Made by a program: the position numbers and the translations under genes. The notes beneath the pieces were generated by a model that was not told where the DNA came from, searched no databases, and was given only the letters and a program-made list of their open reading frames with translations. This document shows, piece by piece, positions 61,938-64,000 of a stretch of DNA of 64,000 nt (the first letter of the stretch is position 1; each line of letters begins with the position of its first letter). The DNA comes from CAWATZ01 sp963784995 (GTDB lineage: Bacteria > Planctomycetota > Planctomycetia > Gemmatales > Gemmataceae). Where the stretch lies: positions 248,001-312,000 of the forward strand of contig CAWATZ010000002.1 in the NCBI GenBank assembly GCA_963784995.1. The letters run 5' to 3'.

Positions 61938-64000
61938 TCAATGCGTCAGAGCATACATCACGGCGGCCTTGCCCAGCAAGGCGGCGCTGGCGAAGTCATG
62001 GCCCAGGCAGTCGGTCGAGCCGTGCTTTTCCAGGGCGCAGCCGATGTCGTAGCGGCTGTAGATCACCAGCCAGCGGCCGTTCTCCTTGATTCCCTCCAGG
62101 GCGGGCGGCACGTCCTGATAGCCTGCTGACGCCCGCTTGCCGTCGGGCCCCTCGCGCCGGCACCGCACCGTCTTGATCTCCCGACCGTTCAGTTCCTTGC
62201 TGAACAGCTCGTCTCCGGGCGGAATCGGCTCCAGCTTCAGCTTCTTGTCGGCCCACAGCTGCTCCATGAACTTGCGGAAGCTCTCGTCGAAGGCACGCGA
62301 GCCACAGCAGGCGTCGGCAAACAGAGTGCCCCCCGATTCCAGGTTGAAACGCAGCTTCTTGATCGCCTCCTGGCTGGGGTTGAAGTCACGCCGCCCGTGC
62401 AGATAGAAGAAACGGATCTCCTCAATCTCCTTTTTCGGAGCATTGGGCTGCTCCACAATGTCAGCGTTATTGCTGAGCCGCACCTGGGCGGTGGAGAGCA
62501 GCACGTCCAGGCCGCTTTTGCGGCACTCTTCCATCAGGAAGCGCATGGCACGCGGTGCCGGGTGCCAATCGCCGTCGTGGGCCAGTTGCCCCACCTCCAG
62601 GTAGCCGCGGCGGGCCCGTGGCCCCTTGACGTCGTCGCGGACCAGGGCAACCTCGGTCAGCCGGGGCCGGGGCGCCTCCAGGCCCGTGGCGTAGGCGATC
62701 ACGTTGGCCCCCAGCTGAAAGGCAATCTCCCCGCGACCGCCCTTGGACTGGTTGGCCTCCCAGTAGCCCGCCAGGGCGTGGGGGCTGTACATCACCACCC
62801 ATTTGCAGCCTTGCTGGATGCCATAAAGGTAAGGGAAGTCGTTCTTCGTTTTGCCCGGCTTGAGCGAGAACTTGCCCGAGGCGTACCAGACCGGATGCTC
62901 AGGCGGCACCGGCACCAGTTCGTTGTCGGGGAAGATGGTCTTCATCAGTTCCTTGAAGTCGCGATCAAATCTCTGGCTGTTGCAGCAGGCCTCGGCGAAC
63001 AGGAAGCCGCCGTTGTTGAGGTATTCGCCAAGGATGCTGCTTTCCTGGTCGGTGAGGCGAACCGAGTGGCCGTTGAGGTAGACAAGGGGACTGGGCAGCA
63101 ACTCGCCGGCCAGGGCGCGCTGCCTTTCCACGTCCAGGTCCTTTTTCGAGCGGATGTCAAAGGCCTGCCAGGCCATCGGCTGTTTCTTGAACAGCTCGCG
63201 GCTGGCGAACTCGGCCAGGTGCCGGCAGTCGCTGCGTTTGTTGTTCCAGCCGCTGCCCTCGCCGTGGGCGAACTTGGTCAGCAGGATCGGCGTCCGGCCC
63301 TTGGACAGGAACAGCAGGGCGAAGCTGGTGGCCACGATCGGCTGGTGGTCCAGTTGCTTGTGGAGTCCGCCTCCCTCCCAGGAGCCGTCCTCTTTCTGAA
63401 TCCGGACCAGGTAGTCGCAGCCCACTCGATACCAGTCAGCATTGCCCAGATAACGCTGACCGGTGAGCCGGCCCGTTCGTTCGATGCCGTACAGGCAATA
63501 GAAGGGGACGCCTTCCAGAGCGGTCACCGTCTCAGGAATGTCAGGATCGATCTTGCTGGGGAAGTGTCGGCCAATCCAGCTCAGACCGTCGGCGACCGGC
63601 TTGTTCTCTTCATAGACGCCGCAATTCTTGGCCTTGCCGAACGCATCCAGCTCCTGCTTGCCGACGGCGAGGTCCATGCCAGTGATGACCAGGCCACAGA
63701 CGCCGGCTGTGGTCATGGTCAGGGTGGGCGGCGTGCCGAACTGCTCGATGCCCTTGATTCCCTGGACGCCACGGGGACGATAGCCCCAGCCGCCATCCAC
63801 CCGGAACTCATCCGCCCGGGTCGGAACCTGGGTTCGGACGTAGAAGTCGCGCAGTTCCTCCAGCACCTTGGGATCGACCTGGGCCCCGGCCACGATGCCC
63901 TCGTGCAGACCGAGCAGGGCATACTGCGTGTTGGAATTGTCCGGCAGGCCCGTCTTTTCGCCGCCGTAACTCCAGCCGTTTTCTCCCTTGGTTTTGATCA
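61938..64000 (-). CDS. DUF4159 protein with prenyltransferase/squalene-oxidase repeats, copy C (5' end outside the window)
   Basis: The frame is open from the right edge (which reads the NGWSYGGEKTGLPDNSN repeat) to TGA at 61938, at least 686 residues. It is the intact member of the triplet: barrel repeats with DGGWGYRPRGVQGIKG, PTLTMTTAGVCGLVITG and KEDGSWEGGG, then DUF4159 with LNGHSVRLTDQESSILGEYLNNGGFLFAEACC. It has about 20 residues more than copy B in two loops (a Thr/Arg-rich insert and a DPDIPETVTALEG insert). The C-terminal third is identical or nearly so to copy B over at least 600 bases (for example 62166-62765 against 58889-59488). Confidence 0.9.
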   Translation of the reverse strand, partial: IKTKGENGWSYGGEKTGLPDNSNTQYALLGLHEGIVAGAQVDPKVLEELRDFYVRTQVPTRADEFRVDGGWGYRPRGVQGIKGIEQFGTPPTLTMTTAGVCGLVITGMDLAVGKQELDAFGKAKNCGVYEENKPVADGLSWIGRHFPSKIDPDIPETVTALEGVPFYCLYGIERTGRLTGQRYLGNADWYRVGCDYLVRIQKEDGSWEGGGLHKQLDHQPIVATSFALLFLSKGRTPILLTKFAHGEGSGWNNKRSDCRHLAEFASRELFKKQPMAWQAFDIRSKKDLDVERQRALAGELLPSPLVYLNGHSVRLTDQESSILGEYLNNGGFLFAEACCNSQRFDRDFKELMKTIFPDNELVPVPPEHPVWYASGKFSLKPGKTKNDFPYLYGIQQGCKWVVMYSPHALAGYWEANQSKGGRGEIAFQLGANVIAYATGLEAPRPRLTEVALVRDDVKGPRARRGYLEVGQLAHDGDWHPAPRAMRFLMEECRKSGLDVLLSTAQVRLSNNADIVEQPNAPKKEIEEIRFFYLHGRRDFNPSQEAIKKLRFNLESGGTLFADACCGSRAFDESFRKFMEQLWADKKLKLEPIPPGDELFSKELNGREIKTVRCRREGPDGKRASAGYQDVPPALEGIKENGRWLVIYSRYDIGCALEKHGSTDCLGHDFASAALLGKAAVMYALTH

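Larger units (their letters stand above)
56268..64000 (-). repeat. Tandem triplication of a three-gene unit
   Basis: Three units in the same direction: DUF4159 gene, then partner gene, then HEPN-like gene. Unit ends repeat at an offset of 3277 bases between C and B; the A unit is shorter because of its internal deletion. Gaps between genes are nearly constant (39, 39 and 46 bases before the partner; 124 bases before each following DUF4159 gene). Confidence 0.9.

Overview
The window looks like chromosomal DNA of a planctomycete, most likely of the Gemmataceae. This is inferred from family content: TIGR02996-type N-terminus with leucine-rich repeats, a DUF1559 prepilin-like protein beside a small lipoprotein, a DUF1549/DUF1553 protein with a CxxxxCH motif, WD40-tailed Ser/Thr kinases and sigma factors, a DUF4159/prenyltransferase-repeat protein, and many ECF sigma factors. 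The DNA is GC-rich, so long shadow frames are common. I saw no rRNA, tRNA, CRISPR array or intact insertion sequence.

Layout. 1-5.6 kb: weak open frames, a class V aminotransferase, a TIGR02996/LRR protein, a formamidase and queE. 5.6-15 kb: a frameshifted small exported protein, an orphan solute-binding lipoprotein, an FHA protein, mutY, a thioredoxin-like lipoprotein read through an in-frame TGA, a BON-domain protein, a lipoprotein and a flavin-dependent halogenase-like enzyme. 15-22.5 kb is a signalling stretch: ECF sigma factor, Ser/Thr kinase-WD40, a c-di-GMP (GEMM-I) riboswitch ahead of a Flp pilin gene, csrA with a coupled small gene, an LRR protein and an HD-GYP phosphodiesterase. 22.7-34.8 kb: a large membrane protein of unknown function, an ATP-grasp-like protein, a broken BI-1 family gene, an ECF sigma/anti-sigma pair, a DUF4129 membrane protein and an S41-peptidase-like protein that lacks its catalytic serine. 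34.8-42.6 kb: a minus-strand efflux operon (RND permease, RND adaptor, outer-membrane factor, EmrA-like adaptor). 42.8-54 kb: DUF1559 module, DUF1549/DUF1553, a broken sigma-WD40 fusion, a Uma2 protein and an ECF sigma/kinase pair. 54.3-64 kb: a GGDEF-like protein, argJ, then a tandem triplication in which each unit is a DUF4159 protein followed by an ATGA-coupled pair: a 108-aa protein of unknown family and a 136-aa HEPN-like protein.

Two observations stand out. First, at 10362-10364 a TGA replaces the first cysteine of a thioredoxin CxxC motif. It is followed at the right distance by a hairpin with a GGUC loop, as expected of a selenocysteine codon with a bacterial SECIS element. Second, the repeated partner/HEPN pairs resemble a two-gene system of toxin-antitoxin type that I cannot assign to a described family.

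The intergenic DNA is rich in long, nearly perfect palindromes (arms of about 17-60 bp), some of which also lie inside reading frames. Several otherwise well-conserved genes (mutY, argJ, the RND permease, the outer-membrane factor, BI-1, the sigma-WD40 fusion) carry single-base frameshifts. These may be consensus errors or real decay; the sequence alone cannot tell.
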